DNA of 64,000 bases from assembly GCA_958496175.1 (NCBI GenBank), contig OY292274.1, forward strand, positions 32,527,482-32,591,481, read 5' to 3'. Of the stretch, positions 22,206 through 34,842 are shown one piece after another. The notes beneath the pieces were generated by a model. That model was not told the origin of the DNA and did not search any database. It was given only the letters and a program-made list of their open reading frames with translations. This stretch comes from Sisyra terminalis (taxonomy: Eukaryota > Arthropoda > Insecta > Neuroptera > Sisyridae). The first letter of the stretch is position 1; each line of letters begins with the position of its first letter. The translations under genes and the position numbers were made by a program.

Positions 22206-23667
22206 CTGAAACAGAACAAGCAAAAAATTTAAAAAATGAATGAAGATGCCAATGACCGACATGAATAAATAGAAAACGTTTCTTTAAAATATTTTCTTAG
22301 TAACAACCGCATACTGTTTTTTAATCCATTGAAGATTGTTTTATACGCAAGCAAGAAATTTAGTCTCATATAAATTATAGGCGTTATACGTTTTTCATCA
22401 TTTTATATTTGTAATTGTTTCCAAGTAAAATTTTCTTCGTTCATTTCCTCAAACTAAAATTATGGTATGTGTAACCATTACTTTTTGCTTGCTCAAGATT
22501 TTATTACATCAAATTATTGGGTTTTAGGGCAATGACTCGAATCTGTCTAGTGTAATGGTAGTAGTTAGAATTCATCGTGTAAAATTTATGAAGAAAAAAT
22601 TCTTTGTAAAAAAAATAAAGCAATACATTGTGGTAAGATTCTAGCATCAGTTTTAAATAGAAGAGTTATTTTTTCAAAAAATTTCCAATATATTGATTTC
22701 TGTTCGATAAGAACAGTGGAAGATTACACAAAATAATCATGAAAGTGTCTTAATTTTATAGTTTTTGTAGCAAACGAAAAAGATAATACTAAAAAATTTA
22801 AATAGATTTTCCGTTTGATAGTAAATCAAAGTTTTTTGATTTATTTACATTCCAGTAATTATATGAATGCATAAAGTATGTAGGTGATCGACCCTCTTAA
22901 AATAATTCCTCCGAAATTATACATTCGTTTTATGCTCCCACGTTGTAGATTTATTTTGTAATATAAATTTTAAGTTTATTTTTCTTTCTTTATTTGTAAA
23001 CATACCCAAAAATATGTGTGAATAAGCTTTATATACCCAAACATAAAAAACGACATTTTATTTTAAATTCAATCGGATATATTTACAAAGTTCAGAAGCA
23101 GACGCAATTCCGAATTGAATTAGTTTGTTTAAAGTTTTGCTTAACGGAGGGGGGGGCAGCACAAACATGAGAAAATGATATTATTATTTCTTTGATATTT
23201 GACAACAGTTGTTTGAAAGGTGGGTATTATTTATAATATTATGATAATAAATATATTTGCAACAAGTTCAAGTGTTGAATTTTTGATATTGTTGGAGATT
23301 TGCCAACGAAATATAAGGTTCTTCAGAGTGCTTGATATTCTTACGCATTGTTAAAACTGCGTACATGCTTTACAATAAATTGTACATAACCATATTATAT
23401 TTTTTGCTCATAATATTTATTAAGTGTGTAATTTAAACAAAACTTCGATACCCTTATATTAAATGTCTATTTTTAATGTAAAAATAAAAAAGTAGCTTTA
23501 AATTACTAAGTATTTATTAGCCATAATATTTTCGTACTTGGCAATAAAATTTTCCATTCTCTAAGCTACAAATATGTAAGAGAAATTGAACCAAATCTGA
23601 GACTCACAACCGCGGTAAATTAAATGCAAGAAAGTAATTTTTTAAACTTTTTTCTTATAAGATATTT
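22206..23667. other. Upstream intron sequence
   Basis: No gene supported. A G-run followed by CAGCACAAACATGAG at about 23150-23173 faintly resembles the inner end of the hAT MITE at 7880-8157, but no ends could be defined. Confidence 0.35.
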
Positions 23668-23747
23668 TTTTTAATTGTTATTTACCGACGCATTATAACT
23701 ACTAAGGTATAAGCTTTTTGGTCACCATTAGGCTCCTTACATGGAAT
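23668..23747 (-). repeat. SINE 3'-tail fragment
   Basis: Carries the SINE tail (minus strand: CTTAGTAGTTATAATGCGTC followed by GGTAAATAAC and an A-rich end) joined directly to a short A-box-side piece (CTAATGGTGACC). Most of the body is missing. Confidence 0.55.
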
Positions 23748-26700
23748 TATAATTTTTTTAAAAGTTCACTAACATCTTACTAGACACCTATTGTCAGGAT
23801 TTTGAATGCCACTTATTTATTTTATTTTTTATTGGAAGTATTTCAACTATAAACTTAACATTAATTAAATTTTTTAAACAATATATTGAATAAATCTGCG
23901 ATTCATCAAAGAATAGTTACCGAGAGATCCAATACTACTTAATGACCACTGAAGAGAATTGCTTGGCAATCGAAATACGTATCTAGAGCAATACGTCCAA
24001 AAAAACAATTTGTTTGAGTTTTTGTTCAAATTTATGTTTATTTTTAGTTTACTTTTGTAGATTATATTAATATCTAAGTTAATCCACAGTAAATTTTATA
24101 TAAGCTTAACATTATGTAATAAAAACTATGCATAGTAAACAAAAATAATTAAATTTATGATATTTGCGACAACAATTGTTATTATCTAATTTACAACTTA
24201 TTGCACATTTCCATTATTTTATAGATAAATTATAATATTTTGTATTTATTTTTATTTTTCTTTTATTTCTGGTGGTATTTCTATAGAGGTGCGTTACACC
24301 TGTTAAACCAGAAAAATATATAATATATAAAACAAACAATATTTAATAAAAATTTATCAAAGTAAATATGTTGTAACAATACCAAGTAAAAACATTGCAC
24401 TAAGAGTTTGAAACAGCTAACAGTTTAAATCCAGTTTCCCAACTTTTTCTGTAATACCTTTTTAGAACAACTAAGCAATATAAAAATATAAAAAATAAAT
24501 ATTACTTTTAGTTTTAATTAAAAAAAAAACAATGTCTGTACATAAGTAGCAATATGTAGGCTACCTGTTAAAAAGAGTAGGCTCCCTGCACTTAGAGGCA
24601 TTTTAGAATCATTACATTTAAAAAACCTTTACTTTAAATTACTTCTAATGGGTTTATGGAACATTTAAAATGTCTCATTTTTAACAGAGCTTGCAAGAAG
24701 TTTTCTTAATTAATTCTTCTTTCAAATAAAGTTAAGACGAATACCTAATCAATGACAATTAATACTACAAATGAAATTTTAAATGAACCACCCTTCAATT
24801 AAATTTAAAGATTGAGAGCTATTATATTCCACGTTGTCTTAGAATATTAGAATTTTTTCTGCGATAATATATGCTACCAATAGTTTTCCAATCACTAATA
24901 ACAATGAAATAATTTAACGATTTTCTCAAATAAGTTTTTTTAGACGCTACTAGATGGCAGTGAATAAATAGTTGGGAGAAAATATTGATAGTTTCCATTG
25001 TTTCCATAGAAGAGGCAGTTACACAAATTCGTGTGATGTTTGTCCATTTCTACGAAATCGAGGCATATAATAAATATTTCCCATAATATTCCGCTATAAT
25101 TAATTGGATAACCTTTGAGATTATAAAACACAAATTTACATTTGTGCTATGTTGCATTTACGTTCTATGTTGTAAGTATCTACAACTTTAGATTCGACAC
25201 AAATAACTATTTTCATTTGATAGAATAAATAAAAGAAAAAAGAAAAAAATATTATTCGTCGAAATTGAATTCAGTTATTGATTCAGTTATTTGAATTGTT
25301 TATCATACAAAGATAGTATTTCCGCGAAAAAAAAAATTAAACTAGAATACAGAAACACTAAAAAAAACATATTTCTTTATAGTTTTTGCTCAAAATCTTT
25401 ATTTAGTACGTAATTCAAATACAAAACATTTAGTTTTATGAGCCTGAATTTATATAGTCGGCTAACTTCACTTTTAGATTAAAAAAATTATAAATTTTAA
25501 AGAAAAGCTCGAGTAAATTTTGAAAAAGTAAAGCAGAAAAAAGCGAATTTTGTATTTTTGTAATAACCTGTAGCCTATAAATTAATAATTCAATATAAAT
25601 TTTTAATTTTGTGCTTCGGGTAATTATTTTTTTACCTTTTTAAAAGAATACACGTTGAGAAAATGGAAAAATATACACGAGTTATCTTTTCAATTCTATT
25701 TTTTTAACATTAAAGACCTTTTAAACTCTTAATCATCTGAGTCTGCTAACTTTAGGCTCATATAATTTTTGGGTCCTGTCTAAAAATAAATTTATGGTAC
25801 ATTACCTACATAAATTTCTCTTCATGCCAAAAATACACTGTATAAGCAGTTTCTGTAACGCTCCTAAAGAAGTATAACTTTCAAAACGTAACAAAGAATG
25901 GCAAAGAATAAGCAATATTATAGGTGTAGCTTATAAATATTCATATTCTACATGCATTTAAGTTACATTAATTTATCACAAATATTTATTCAATGCATAC
26001 TTTTATTGTGCCCCGACAAAGGTGTATGATGTCAATCAATTGACATCAATTTTATTTTACAATAGCCTTCTTGTATTATTATAATCAACTTCAAATTAAT
26101 CAAATGAAATAATGTAGCAAAATTTAATTATTATTATTTATTGACAATTTTTATATTATCTATCTTTTATGTTTCCTGCAATGAAAATATCAAATGTGTA
26201 AAATATGAATAGTGTGTATACAATATCTGAACATCTGAACATTCTTAATTTAGTCTGTCATGGGTAGATTGTTAAATATTTATAGAAATGTTTACTTCAT
26301 TGAATTCGAATTAATAAAGTTTTCCGAAATGTGGGTCAAAATTTGATTTGTTTGGCTTTCAATTTTCTTTTTGATGTTCTTGAAAACAAATGCAGGTGTT
26401 GTACAAAATGATGACTAAAAAGCTGTACTAAAAAGATTTACGTAGATTTTGTATTCAGCATTGAAGCTATAAAGAATGAAATTTATAAAATAGATAGGCA
26501 TGTCCATATTAGGCGAGGGAAGGCAATTTTTTGCAAAGTAACGTGCTTTATAATTGAAAAATAAATTGCGTAAGTAACTATACCCATATGTTTAAGAATT
26601 GAAGTTATTTCTGCCTGCAGGATAATCTATTCCATTGACAAAATAATTAATAAGTCATTAAAAAAATTTCAACGTACATTGTTCATACATCAATATTTTT

Positions 26701-27732
26701 GAATGATTTTTTAATGCGTGGTCGGAATTTAATGCGTTGCCTAAGAATTTTGTCATACTTACGCATCGCTATACTTAAATATTTTGATAGTATGATAATT
26801 GTGTACAAAGAAAATATCGCATTTCGAAAAGTATTGCCATAAACCAAGAGACATAGGGTGGCCTTAACAAAACGATTTAAAAAAACTAGCACGTAATATT
26901 TATAAATATAAAGTTTATTATCTTTTAGAATTTATTTCTAAATTTCTTTAATTGTGTATTTGTATTTATTCAAATAGTTACCTAAGTCCTAAGCACATGT
27001 TTTAGGATTAAACAAAAAAATAACTAGTACATTAAAGTTTTATACTATTTTTATGTCTAAATATTATATTTATTAGATATATAAGCACATATAATTTAAG
27101 AGTAATCATAATTTTTATAAGATAATATGAACACATTTAGATTGAAAATCTTATAATCATAATCTCACTTCTTTTTTTTTCTTATTATGCATTATTATGC
27201 AACTATAACTTATAATTTTTGATTCCTTTTTTAAATTCAGTTGGCTACAATTTACGGATTGGAATTGAGTTCAGAACCAATTTGCTCCCATTTGAACTAA
27301 ATAAAGTTAAATTTATTATAGATATAATTAAATGTGTACTTTATGTCCACTTTGTTGAACCAAATATGAGAGAACGTGTATTTTAGAAAAAAGACTTAAA
27401 AACTACCTGAAGAAGTCAGAATTTTCAATGAAACGTAGAGATACATTTAACTTATCGCTCATTCTAAGAATTGAAAGTTCATTTTCTAGAATGTAGCATA
27501 ATTGCTTTTTGACTTTACGTTTCATTATAAGTTTATTTATAATTCTTAACTTTTATAGAATGAGAAATCTTAAACAAATTACCAATCAAATTGGTAATTA
27601 AAATAGTAAAATAGTTAAATAGTAATTTAGCATTCAAATTGTTCTAGATGTGTAGGTATATAAAGGTTTAATAAAACCAAGCCGTAAATACATTTTTGAT
27701 TCTCAAGTACAATAACAATCACAAAAAAAGAA
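23748..27732. other. A+T-rich intronic or intergenic stretch
   Basis: No gene supported. Overlapping minus-strand frames near 24822-25131 and one at 26683-26892 lack motifs and splice borders. Partly self-complementary sequence around 27400-27570 (CTCATTCTA and TAGAATGAG) suggests an eroded foldback, but arms could not be aligned convincingly. Confidence 0.35.
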
Positions 27733-28620
27733 ATAGGCTATTTGACAACGTTGAAAATATATAGTACAAACTATTGTAATTCTGTCATATATTAGCGTAA
27801 AAACATATTTCACATTAAATTATATAATATAGTTTAGCGAATTTCACGAAAAAAATAGAAAGTTTTTGAAATTTCAACGGTAACAAGGAACTCACGGTAA
27901 CAATGGCCTGTGATTGGTTGTACCTCCGGTTACGTCATATGTAAGTAAGTGTGCCTTTTTTGATTTATTATAGTTGCTTTATGTACTCTGAGATTCAAAT
28001 TCCATATTTGAGCTATTACAGATTTAAAAAGTTTCCTGAGCATTTTTGTTATATCATATAACACGCGTGAGAGTATTCTTTTTCAACTTTAAAATTTAGT
28101 CATCTTTTTGCAAGTTTATAACACCAACATCCTATCAAAGATAGACAAAAAGAAGATAGATATAGAATTATTTATTAACACACTTTTGTGTGTCCATTAA
28201 GAAGTTTTGCAAAATATCATTTTAGGTTATATTGACAATAACATTGAAATAATCATATTTTTTGGAATTGATGGGAACAGAAATAAACAATTTATGAAAA
28301 AATTTTGTAGACGCATTCATACATTGCGGCACTACACATCATGTGTATATAATTCTATACAATAAATTTGAAGAAGAATTACAAAAACCACTTTAGCTGA
28401 ATGAGAGTAAATTGTTTACTTGCTAATGACGTCACACGTTATCGCCATTATAGAAATAACGTTTTTGGTGCGATTTTTGGATTCTAAACTATAGCATCGA
28501 TTTTTATTGACAATACAGTAAATTTCCGGGAAATATCAATGTACTGTGTTTAATCTGTTTATAATAAAATATAGAATAATTAAAATTAATTTTTCAATAT
28601 AAGTCACATACTCTATTGAG
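27733..28620. mobile_element. Foldback-type MITE family, copy A (uninterrupted)
   Basis: Collinear with 46963-48215 across its whole length; shared blocks include GATTGGTTGTACCTCCGG, AGAAGATAGATATAGAATTA and GCACTACACATCATGTG. The ends are weak inverted repeats (AATAGGCTATTTGAC against the reverse of GTCACATACTCTATT). Longer internal symmetry surrounds the two GACGTCA-containing blocks, GTCATATGTAAGTAA and its near inverse TTTACTTGCTAATGAC. There is no open frame. It gives the empty-site state for the insertion carried by copy B. Confidence 0.68.
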
Positions 28621-31219
28621 GATACAATGGTTACAAAATCAGAAGTTTTGAGAAATATACCGAAATCTCAAGTCAATATCAAAATTCAAAAACTATTTGC
28701 TTCTGTTCTGCAATACAATTTTATTGACTTATAAAAAATACACTTTAATTACTCTAATTAGTTTTTTTATATAAACTAAAGTTTTTTTAGAATTCTTAAA
28801 TTTTTAGTCTAACTTAAATTAGCGCGATTTTAATGTTATAATGTTTAAGTAAAAATATTACCGCATTTTTATTGACATAGTTCATACCCTCAGAGGTGGT
28901 TTTTCAATGTTATTTTCTCTTTTTTCAAAGCATGTTAGGGGATTAAGCTCGAAGATCTGATGCAATCTAATGAATTTATCTTCGGTCTAAGTGAATAGCC
29001 CTATAAGTGAATTGTCCTATTCTCCAAAGAAATTAAGCTAAGGATATTGACCATTAATAATAATATTGACTCAACTCAAACGCAACACATATATAAGCAT
29101 TGCATACAAAATACTTTTATAAAAACGGGAACAATTATTTTAATAACTAATATAGATATAAACTACAATTTTAAAAATTGGGAATTTTAGTTATAGCCGG
29201 TATCTTGTATACCTATTCAAAACCTAATTTATACGGGAACATATATACTTTTAAACGGAATAACTCCACTGATGGTTGAGATGATATTAGAATATATATC
29301 TACATATGAATCATTAGGATGTTCAGGTAATAGTAAATAAACTTAAAGAACAGATATGAAAAAAAATACAACTATAAATTTACAGTTTTAAAAAATCACT
29401 AGAACGAAAATAAAATATTGAGTTTATATAAAAAAAATTTTTTAGTTATTTTTACGTTTTGTAAAAATAATGACTATAATTTCAATCTGAAAAATGTAGC
29501 AGAGAAAATGATCTTTTCCGGTTCCAATGTAATTTTTAACTATTTGCTTAAAAAAATAATAAACGGTAGCAAGTTTTTTGAAGCTTCCGGTCACGAGTTC
29601 TTTGACAAAAAATAAAGCCGAGCGATATTATTACTGTTATTAATATCTACCATACTATATATGTACGTACAATTGTGTGTATATAATCACGGCAAAACTC
29701 CCTGTATGAAAAAATAGTAATCATAGAACCAGATGTAGACTGTCAACGAATTTTTCTTTCATTTCAGTTGATTTCACGCTTTTGGTTTCACGAATATATT
29801 TTCTTCATCTCAAATTTACGCCTTTAAACAGCTGTTTTCACTCCTTATCAAATTGAAATCACTACCACAGATTTAACTAACAGAAAACATATTGGATAGT
29901 TTTTTTTTGGGTTTTCATTGCTAATAATTGTATTGTATCCTTGATGTATGATTGTATCCTTATTTATACTTGCATTTTTATTCATTCAATTTATATCTGT
30001 TATATATTTTTTATTTTATTTTTTATCTAGTTTCTTAATTTTTGTAACAAATTTTTGTAACAAATTTTTATAACAAATGATATCACACATTCAAGCAACA
30101 ACAATTACTCCAAATTAAATTTTGTTTCTTAACGAATATGTTTAATGATATAAGATAAAACTTAAATTATTTACATTATTATAAACACATAAAAGAAATG
30201 GAATGTATTTTATACCTATAGAAGTATAGAGGGTACGCTTTTATTAAAAAGATGCATATCATATTTTTTATAGACATAAAGGGTAATATTTTTGATAATT
30301 TCAAATGTAACATAATTATTTTTTCTCAACTCTTTATTGATTTTCATCCTAAAAGAAAGTTTGGGGTTTTCAATTTATTTTTTTATTTTATATATTTAGC
30401 ATTGAAATTTCTCCAATAGCCATATGCACATTTTTTTTAACCAATATAGGACATTATTAATATAAGGAACCCCCAATTTTTAGTTTTAATTATGAAAAGC
30501 TTGTATTTTGATAGAAAAAAGTTTCAATTTTAGTGAACAAATGAGAGTCCGAAAACGATACATGTGCTTATGGATCTTCTGTGACGTCACAGTACGTGTA
30601 TTGTACTAACATATAAACAGATCATTGAGCGGTTACCACCGAAACAGCAATAATTTACACAATTTTTGACATTTTTTACAATTCTTTGCGATGAAAAACA
30701 TTCTTATACTCCAAAAATTATTATCAATTTTTTCCCTAGGAATAGAAGTTGTGTAGATTATAAATGACTTAAATCATTTACATATTGTTTAATCGAATTA
30801 AACATCCTTTACCATTGTATTAAAATACATTTGCCATAGGAAAACATCCATGGAATTTTGAAGATTCGTATGGCGACATCATTTTAATAATGTTGAGCCA
30901 ATAGGAGTTCGTTTTAGGAATTTTGAATTTAACAATTTTTTTTTTGCATTTTGAAATGATTTTTTTTTAAATTTTATCAAGTAAAGCTGAAACTTAACAC
31001 CTACAATATCTTTAGATTTATATCTTTTAAATTAAACATTTAAAATTATTTTTTGATCATGTACATTATCATCAATAGTGCATAGCATCTCAAAGACCAA
31101 AATCGCGTAACATGTCTACTAGTGTGTACTAAGCTTTAGAAGTCTGCTAATTGTAAATTAGAACTTTGTATCAGTATATCTTATACACGTTTACATGATA
31201 CATTTAAATCTTCTTTTTC
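28621..31219. other. A+T-rich stretch with a short tandem repeat
   Basis: No gene supported. Three tandem copies of a TTTTTGTAACAAA-type 13-14 bp unit lie at about 30037-30078. A frame at 29418-29615 shows no recognisable motif. A TGTGACGTCACA palindrome occurs near 30580. Confidence 0.4.
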
Positions 31220-31715
31220 ATTGCAGGTTTTAGCCACTTTGCCTGTTACATTACCCACATTTTCTTCGATCTGTCTTTCTTCGTTTGTAACATTTCCAGA
31301 GTTCTGTTTTTAGGCAACCTTCCTGCACGCAATTTTCTGCAAGCTCTTTCCATGTAATCGTTCATGTTTAATTTTTTCTTTTATATCAAAGATATTTGGA
31401 TCTAATCTAATATATCTGTTTCTTATTTTAACTAGTTTTGTGCAACCTTTTACTCTTCTAAGAAATTTCATCTTTTGTGCTTGTATTCGGCTTTCTTTTT
31501 TTTAACCCCTATCCACGTTCCACTTCGATATAAAAGCCCTGAAACAGTTATTGTCATATAAAATTCTATTTGCATGTCTTTTCTGGTTGTATTTTTTAGA
31601 ATTCTACTGATAGTTTCGCTGATAATTTATTGAGATTCTCTTTAATGGTATTGCTTTTGTTGCAGGATATATCGCAGCCATATATTTAAATTGTTTAATT
31701 TGTTTCAGAACTGGA
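31220..31715 (-). pseudogene. LINE reverse transcriptase C-terminal remnant
   Basis: The minus strand reads, over broken frames, FKYMAAIYPATKAIPLKR, then SGLLYRSGTWIGVKKKESR, IQAQKMKFLRRVKGCTKL, KIRNRYIR and NIFDIKEKIKHERLHGK, followed by a basic RAGRLPKNRT-like piece. These correspond to the region after the palm and thumb of LINE reverse transcriptases, where the pattern Y.S.TW....K.E.RIQA.EMKFLRR is typical. Stops and frameshifts are frequent. It has no ORF1-type sequence and is not obviously related to the three ORF1-only elements. Confidence 0.65.
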
Positions 31716-32637
31716 ACATTTAATACAGGAAGGTTAAGGTTGAAATTATACCTTGAGAGGATCAAATTAGTACACTTTATAAAATCCTGAGAAATGCCTC
31801 CAGAACACGATTAGTTCTTTCAGTATGTCCAACTTCCATGTCCACAAAGGTAGAAGCAGCGAAACCCATGAGAATCCAGGACGTGCAATAGTTATGTGTT
31901 AAATAGGAAACAGAAGCGGACAATAGGTACGGCAAAGGCGCCTTAAAACCGGAGTATTCGGCTAAGGAAGATAATCTCAAAAGAAAACCTGGTCCTAACA
32001 ATTAATAGGTTGAGCTAATCGTTAGGAACTAGCTCTCGTAAAATTTGATATTACTTGCAGTATCGGAAATAGCCTCGGTATTATAGAAATAGTGAAAAAT
32101 TCAAAGCTTATATACTATAGAACTAGTTTTATTCATTTTCGCATACACTAGACTGAAATGAAGTAAACCAATTTGTGAAGTAATAAATATTTATTATATT
32201 TGCATAAAAATAAACATATAAACTGCGCAAATTGTCTTGAAATGATCAGACATAAATCTAAAAATAATTTAGATTTTTGAAAAAAACGCAGAAGTTTGCT
32301 TCAATTAACAAGAAAAAGAAAAGTATAAATAAATCTGTTCTAATTTGCCAATACAATTAACATGTCAATAGTTATTTATATGTGTTTTGACGTAAAACAA
32401 CTCGTTTTCGTTTGAATATTGGCTTATTTTGAATCATTAAAGCTGTGGTTGGTTTCATAACATCCGGATCAATGTTAAGATACTGAAAATAATTTTCAAC
32501 ACGAAAGGAAATTGTAAAGTTCTACATGAATTTATGTGGGTTTACTATGATTGACTTTCTTGACATTTTCGCTCAGCTGAACGAAACATCTCATATTCGT
32601 CAAAGTTAAAATACTTTTTTTAAAATATAGGTAGTAT
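31716..32637. other. Unassigned stretch with a G+C-richer patch
   Basis: The patch 31777-32001 is less A+T-rich and open on the minus strand for 74 codons, but I recognise no motif. It could be more of the LINE remnant or another decayed element. The rest is ordinary A+T-rich sequence up to the target duplication of LINE copy 3. Confidence 0.35.
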
Positions 32638-32840
32638 AAGAAATTTATAGGAGTCGAAATCTGACCTCGGTCAAATGCAGTCCAAAGGCAGTTGATCTAC
32701 AACAGTGAAAATCAAGTTTGAACTAAAAATAGTGAAACCGACAATAGCCAAGCCAGGCCCAAATTCGCTCACAACCCGGTGAGTGAATCAATCAAATAAA
32801 CACCAAAAACATCACTAAAACCTACTAAAAACCAAAAAAA

Positions 32841-34145
32841 ATGACCACCACCGTTTCCAATAACACCTCATCCTACGCACAAATAACTCAAAAAACCACA
32901 ACAGTTATTCCAACCTTCCCTACAAAAAAACAAGCAATTGTGTTCGAGAGCATCTCTAATACAAAAATAGCAGATTATGTAAAAGCAGTTGGAAATCAAA
33001 TCGACCCAAGAAATATCATGTTTGCATCCCGACTGTCCAACAATCGTATCTGTATATATCTAAAATCAACTGATACCGTCGACACATACATAAACAATTT
33101 CAAAAACATTACAGTAAACGAGACGACCATATCATGCAGGCGATTAATTGCACCAACAACGAAACTTATCATTTCAAACGTTTGCCCATCTATTCCACAC
33201 CATATTATTATAGCAGCGTTAGCCCAAACAGGATTAGAAATAATGTCCGGGATGCAATTCATTCGAATAGGAATGCAGGAGGAGAGATTTAAACATATCT
33301 ATAACTTTAGACGATTCGTATTCGTCAAAGCATATGACCCCAAAATCCACCCAGACTCTCTCATTATAAAACACGACAACGAAGAATACCGCATCTTTCT
33401 AGGAGAACCCGCTTACCAATTGCAGAAAACTGACAACAGTGGAAAAAATACCAACACAGTCGAACACCAACTCAATCCCGACAGCGATACCACGAACACC
33501 ATATCAAAACCAATCAATTTAAATACCAATAATCAAAACTCTACCATTTCCCATCCAGAACCACCAACAATAGAAAATAACAACATAAATATAACCCAGA
33601 CCACCAGACACAACGAAGCGGACGAAGTTATCGAAATGCCACCCCCAATAACCAGCAAAAATGATAATAATAAACCCCACCCCAAGAGAGTAAAGAGAAC
33701 CCGACAGCCGACAGTATCGAACTCATCATCTGAAGGTATTAAAGGAAACAATCAATCCCAGTCAGAAATTGCCGATGACGATACTGAAGGAAACAGCAAC
33801 TCGGAACAAAGGGAAAACAAAGAGTCTACTACCAGACGACAGGTTAGAAAAAAAATAAAATCTAAATCAAAAAAAACAGAAAACGAAACTTCTGAGGAAG
33901 AGGATTGGGCCACAATCAAAATATTTCAATCCCAACTCAATCTTCCACTAAACATTGACCAGATAAGGAATATCATGGAAAATGCCCGCAGCAACCAAGA
34001 CCTAAACGATTTGGACCTGGATTACGCCACAAGCATAGAAGACCTCATCAGCACACTTCAACAACTCCACCCAAAAATGAGCCCAAGTTTAAAAAACAGA
34101 TGCACGCGGTTAATCAAAAGACTGCAAGAACCCGAGTTTCCATAA
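32841..34145 (+). CDS. ORF1-type (gag-like) protein of the ORF1-only LINE, copy 3
   Basis: 434 residues with the same domain order as the copy-2 protein: Thr/Ser-rich start, RRM- or gag-like block at about 25-185, low-complexity Asn/Thr linker with a basic patch, and charged C-terminal helix. Against copy 2 I count six amino-acid changes, all in the second half (for example Asn to Thr, Gln to His, Gly to Glu, Cys to Ser, Asn to Tyr, His to Pro), with about four silent changes; the N-terminal block is identical. It lacks CCHC zinc knuckles. The Cys-to-Ser change leaves three Cys. Internal minus-strand frames here are shadows. Expected role: RNA binding for retrotransposition in trans. Confidence 0.8.
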   Translation: MTTTVSNNTSSYAQITQKTTTVIPTFPTKKQAIVFESISNTKIADYVKAVGNQIDPRNIMFASRLSNNRICIYLKSTDTVDTYINNFKNITVNETTISCRRLIAPTTKLIISNVCPSIPHHIIIAALAQTGLEIMSGMQFIRIGMQEERFKHIYNFRRFVFVKAYDPKIHPDSLIIKHDNEEYRIFLGEPAYQLQKTDNSGKNTNTVEHQLNPDSDTTNTISKPINLNTNNQNSTISHPEPPTIENNNINITQTTRHNEADEVIEMPPPITSKNDNNKPHPKRVKRTRQPTVSNSSSEGIKGNNQSQSEIADDDTEGNSNSEQRENKESTTRRQVRKKIKSKSKKTENETSEEEDWATIKIFQSQLNLPLNIDQIRNIMENARSNQDLNDLDLDYATSIEDLISTLQQLHPKMSPSLKNRCTRLIKRLQEPEFP

Positions 34146-34300
34146 ATTCATACCACCAAAAAATTTTGTCGGAGTATATTCAATTCAAATATATTCAATG
34201 ACTAGGATAATCTATTTTAATTTGTTTAAATCTATTTAAGGCTGTTTTAATACCTTTTATGTTAAATATGAATGTAAAACTGTAAAACCTATCAAATTTT

Positions 34301-34331
34301 AGTCGCTAATGACCAAGCTGTTGAAGCGACT
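34301..34331 (+). promoter_or_regulatory. LINE 3' terminal hairpin (copy 3)
   Basis: AGTCGCT (34301-34307) and AGCGACT (34325-34331) form a perfect 7-bp stem ahead of TTAAAATAAATAA and the poly(A) tail. Confidence 0.6.
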
Positions 34332-34615
34332 TAAAATAAATAACAAAAAAAAAAAAAAAAAAAAAAGAAATTTATAAAAAGTGCAGTCTGTTTATATCTA
34401 CCACATAGCATTAAGTACTCTTATCTATAAAAATCTTTCTAAAATGGCTGTTTTTTTCTGAGGTTTTTTATCAAAAAACACAAATAGCCATTACAACCCA
34501 AAAAAGAGGGCTTTTGATATATATGAGAAAATAATTATATCGATTTGAATTATGGTACATTATTTCCTTCTGTATCAATGATTGGTAAAACATTTTACAA
34601 CATTGTAGTTTTTAG

Positions 34616-34700
34616 ATGGTTATTTACCATCGCTTTATAACAACTAAGTTTTTAGCGGTTCTAGAGTTACTAAAAGTCCGTAATCCATTCCGCAACCGGA
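34616..34700 (-). repeat. SINE 3'-tail fragment
   Basis: Minus strand: CCGCTAAAAACTTAGTTGTT followed by ATAAAGCGATGGTAAATAAC, the conserved SINE tail. The tRNA-related head is absent. It lies about 250 bp beyond LINE copy 3. Confidence 0.65.
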
Positions 34701-34765
34701 TATTTTTTTCAATAATAAAATAATTTACTGTACGATTAAACATGATTATTATATACTTAGTAATG

Positions 34766-34770
<5 letters not shown>

Positions 34771-34839
<69 letters not shown>
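34771..34839. repeat. (TA)n microsatellite
   Basis: About 35 uninterrupted TA units. Open frames read across it on both strands are artefacts of the repeat. Confidence 0.95.

Positions 34840-34840
<1 letters not shown>

Positions 34841-34842
<2 letters not shown>

Larger units (their letters stand above)
32650..34364 (+). mobile_element. ORF1-only LINE derivative, copy 3 (intact ORF)
   Basis: Flanked by the 12-bp duplication AAGAAATTTATA (32638-32649 and 34365-34376). The leader starts AGTCGAAATCTGACC at 32652 after two extra G residues. One 434-codon ORF, a 3'UTR with the conserved hairpin and a long pure A tail (about 34344-34364) follow. There is no ORF2. The clean tail, intact ORF and near identity to copy 2 point to recent insertion. 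Confidence 0.92.
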
